Positions 14,299 to 16,071 of a stretch of 16,071 nucleotides of DNA are shown here, one piece after another. Numbering within the stretch: the stretch's first letter is position 1; each line of letters begins with the position of its first letter. The stretch is taken from positions 1-16,071 of the forward strand of contig DASSWB010000048.1 of NCBI GenBank assembly GCA_035705495.1. Reading direction: 5' to 3'. The stretch comes from DASSWB01 sp035705495 (lineage in GTDB: Bacteria > Bacteroidota > Bacteroidia > Flavobacteriales > Flavobacteriaceae). The translations under genes and the position numbers were made by a program. The notes beneath the pieces were generated by a model. The model was not told where the DNA came from. It saw nothing but the letters and a program-made list of their open reading frames with translations, and ran no database searches.

Positions 14299-14760
14299 AT
14301 GAAGAAAATACTAATCTTTTTGACCTTATTCAGTGGTTTTGCAATGACCGCGCAACAAGTCTCACAAGAACAACAACTTCAGCAAACAGTTGAAACATTT
14401 TTTGAAGGTTTTCATGCTCGGGATTCTATAAAAATCAAGTCAGTTATGTTTGATCAGGTAACCATGCAATCCGTAATGAAAAATAGGGAAGGGAAACAGA
14501 TGCTGCATACCGAGGAATTTTCTAATTTTCTAAAAAGTATTGTTTCCATCCCAGCGGAGATGACATTTAAGGAGGAAATTCACGATTACAAAATTAGAAT
14601 CGACGGAAGCATGGCAAATGTTTGGACGCCTTATTCATTTTATATGAACGGAGAATTCAGTCATTGTGGAGTAAATAATTTTCAGTTGATCAATGACAAC
14701 GGGAAATGGAAAATATTTTATTTGGTGGATACCCGAAGAAGAGAAGATTGTGACTTTTAG
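14299..14760 (+). CDS. Secreted NTF2-like (SnoaL/DUF4440-type) protein
   Basis: A 153-residue exported protein. The first 18 residues, MKKILIFLTLFSGFAMTA, form a Sec signal peptide with cleavage expected before QQVSQ; there is no lipobox cysteine. The mature part fits a small cone-shaped NTF2-like fold: helix QLQQTVETFFEGFHARD (27-43), then beta-strands with HTEEFSNFL (70-78), ANVWTPYSFYMNG (106-118) and a final HCGVNNFQLI with GKWKIFYLVDTRR. Similar proteins are common in Bacteroidota periplasm and are usually called nuclear transport factor 2 family proteins; ligand and reaction are unknown. It starts 61 bp from the divergent panB gene, so both promoters share that small space. No downstream partner is evident. 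Confidence 0.85.
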   Translation: MKKILIFLTLFSGFAMTAQQVSQEQQLQQTVETFFEGFHARDSIKIKSVMFDQVTMQSVMKNREGKQMLHTEEFSNFLKSIVSIPAEMTFKEEIHDYKIRIDGSMANVWTPYSFYMNGEFSHCGVNNFQLINDNGKWKIFYLVDTRRREDCDF

Positions 14761-14842
14761 AAAGATTTAATGTCTAATGAATGCTATAATATGGTTTACT
14801 GAATTTATAGGTTCATAAGCAGAAAAACATCATTAAACTTAA

Positions 14843-15187
14843 ATGAAAAACACAACGATAGATATAAACGAAATCACAATAAAAAAATTTGTGGAATCAT
14901 TGCGTCCTGACGATCCCGAAATCCAGAAAGAAATAGATTTTGGATATTTCTACGATGGAAAAGTTTTTGAACTTTATGAAATAAGACCCATATGGAACCA
15001 CCCCAATGAAATCCAACATATAAAATTCGCGAAAATAAGATTCTATAAATCCCGAAAAGAGTGGAATTTATAATGGATGAGGGCAAGTGGTAAGTGGGAG
15101 CTTTATCAACCATTTCCTAAATCATCTTACCTGGATGAAATCCTCCTAATGATTAAAGAAGATAAGCACGGTTGTTTTTTTGGTTGA
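14843..15187 (+). pseudogene. DUF3024 gene with an in-frame stop
   Basis: ATG 14843 opens a frame of 76 residues (MKNTTIDINEITIKKFVESL...) to TAA 15071-15073. The same frame then runs on without a stop through WMRASGKWELYQPFP and EILLMIKEDKHGCFFG to TGA 15185-15187. Together the two parts match DUF3024 proteins, about 110 residues with a core reading W-x-L-Y-W-x-R-A then D-x-x-G-C-F-F-G at the C-terminus. The stop falls exactly where the family has Tyr (WNL-stop-WMR), so one base change from TAT or TAC to TAA explains it. Function of the family is unknown. Either a recent pseudogene or a sequencing error. 15188-15350, up to dnaK, holds no gene I can support. Confidence 0.82.
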
Positions 15188-15350
15188 TAAGAGGAAGTAA
15201 TTGCGAATACTTAAAGCATGATACCTTTTACGATAGGCAATAGACATTTCCAATAGATTCTGCCATCCTGTCATAACTTTTCCCATGGCATAAAGATTGA
15301 CTTTAAGCAAATGTAAAAATTTGAAATAAGTCAAAAATTAAAATAAAGTT

Positions 15351-16071
15351 ATGAGTAAAATAATTGGAATCGACTTAGGAACCACCAATTCATGTGTTGC
15401 TGTTATGGAGGGTAACGAACCAACGGTAATTCCTAATGCTGAAGGAAAAAGAACGACCCCTTCCATAATCGCCTTTGTTGAAGGTGGAGAAATAAAAGTA
15501 GGTGATCCTGCCAAACGTCAGGCGGTAACGAATCCTACTAAAACGGTTGCGTCCATAAAAAGGTTTATGGGAAATAAATTCTCAGAATCATCTAGAGAAG
15601 CAGGACGTGTACCATACAAGGTGGTAAAAGGTGATAATGACACTCCACGTGTAGATATAGATGGAAGGTTATACACGCCACAAGAACTTTCTGCAATGGT
15701 TCTTCAGAAAATGAAAAAAACCGCAGAAGATTATCTTGGACAAACAGTTTCTGAAGCTGTAATTACTGTTCCCGCTTATTTTAATGATTCACAACGTCAG
15801 GCAACAAAAGAAGCTGGAGAAATTGCTGGACTGAAAGTTAGGAGAATTATCAACGAACCAACTGCAGCCGCTTTGGCTTACGGATTGGATAAAAAATCCA
15901 CAGATCAAAAAATTGCTGTTTACGATTTAGGTGGAGGTACTTTTGATATTTCAATTCTTGAATTGGGAGACGGTGTTTTTGAAGTATTATCTACAAATGG
16001 AGACACACATTTAGGTGGAGATGATTTTGATGAAGTGATTATCGACTGGTTGGCAGATGGTTTTCAAAAAG
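15351..16071 (+). CDS. dnaK: Chaperone DnaK (Hsp70), 5' part only
   Basis: The N-terminal 240 residues of Hsp70, running off the right edge. Signatures: MSKIIGIDLGTTNSCVAVME (1-20, phosphate 1 loop), VTVPAYFNDSQRQATKEA with the internal connect region, RRIINEPTAAALAYG, VYDLGGGTFDISIL (phosphate 2) and THLGGDDFDE. The part seen covers about two thirds of the ATPase domain and is intact. DnaK folds nascent and stress-damaged proteins with DnaJ and GrpE. The ATG at 15351 is preceded by an A/T-rich leader without Shine-Dalgarno sequence. The 163-bp upstream region should hold its promoter, but I see no exact TAnnTTTG; TAAAAATTTG (15313-15322) is the closest. No CIRCE-type inverted repeat is seen there. 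Confidence 0.98.
   Translation, partial: MSKIIGIDLGTTNSCVAVMEGNEPTVIPNAEGKRTTPSIIAFVEGGEIKVGDPAKRQAVTNPTKTVASIKRFMGNKFSESSREAGRVPYKVVKGDNDTPRVDIDGRLYTPQELSAMVLQKMKKTAEDYLGQTVSEAVITVPAYFNDSQRQATKEAGEIAGLKVRRIINEPTAAALAYGLDKKSTDQKIAVYDLGGGTFDISILELGDGVFEVLSTNGDTHLGGDDFDEVIIDWLADGFQK

Noticed and set aside
15146..15334. 62-residue minus-strand frame between the DUF3024 gene and dnaK
   Set aside because: It overlaps the coding end of DUF3024 on the other strand, has no recognisable domain and would lie across the expected dnaK promoter.

Overview
The window looks like chromosomal DNA of a low-GC Bacteroidota, most likely class Flavobacteriia (Chryseobacterium-like; family level is inference). 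The reasons are: PE-LIG-POL LigD; a GNAT-nitrilase fusion of the kind known from Bacteroidota; promoters close to TAnnTTTG with almost no Shine-Dalgarno sequences; many short lipoproteins; and ordinary flavobacterial panB, rluA-like and dnaK genes.

Layout. 1-2032 (+) is the 3' part of ligD, entering from the left. 2116-2226 (-) is a 36-residue Lys/Gln-rich protein that faces ligD and ends at a strong hairpin terminator. 2509-3207 (+) is a putative zincin of unknown function, almost touching the end of a three-gene minus-strand operon (4705 to 3212): DUF488 protein, four-helix membrane protein, pentapeptide-repeat protein. A YeiH-type transporter (4938-5873, +) is divergent from that operon, with nested palindromes midway in the shared intergenic region. 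A bifunctional acetyltransferase/amidohydrolase follows (6043-7584, +), then a structured palindromic repeat (7596-7719).

7969-12340 (+) is the most interesting part. A 559-residue lipoprotein has a conserved-looking N-terminal region, a Gly-rich linker and a C-terminal HExxH zincin domain. After it come small lipoprotein genes alternating with broken C-terminal fragments: a decayed paralogous zincin tail, a 41-bp copy of the first zincin's own 3' end, and the tail of an unrelated DUF6973-like domain. Three lipoprotein genes overlap the stop codon of the tail before them. This is the layout expected of a polymorphic toxin/immunity locus with orphan tail-plus-immunity cassettes, here built on outer-membrane-type lipoproteins. 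Toxin function is inferred, not shown.

12427-14237 (-) holds an RluA-type pseudouridine synthase gene and panB, separated by a 226-bp element with terminal inverted repeats (a MITE or solo IS remnant) inside 16-bp direct repeats. On the right are a secreted NTF2-like protein (14299-14760, +), a DUF3024 gene broken by one nonsense codon (14843-15187, +) and the 5' part of dnaK (15351 to the window end, +).
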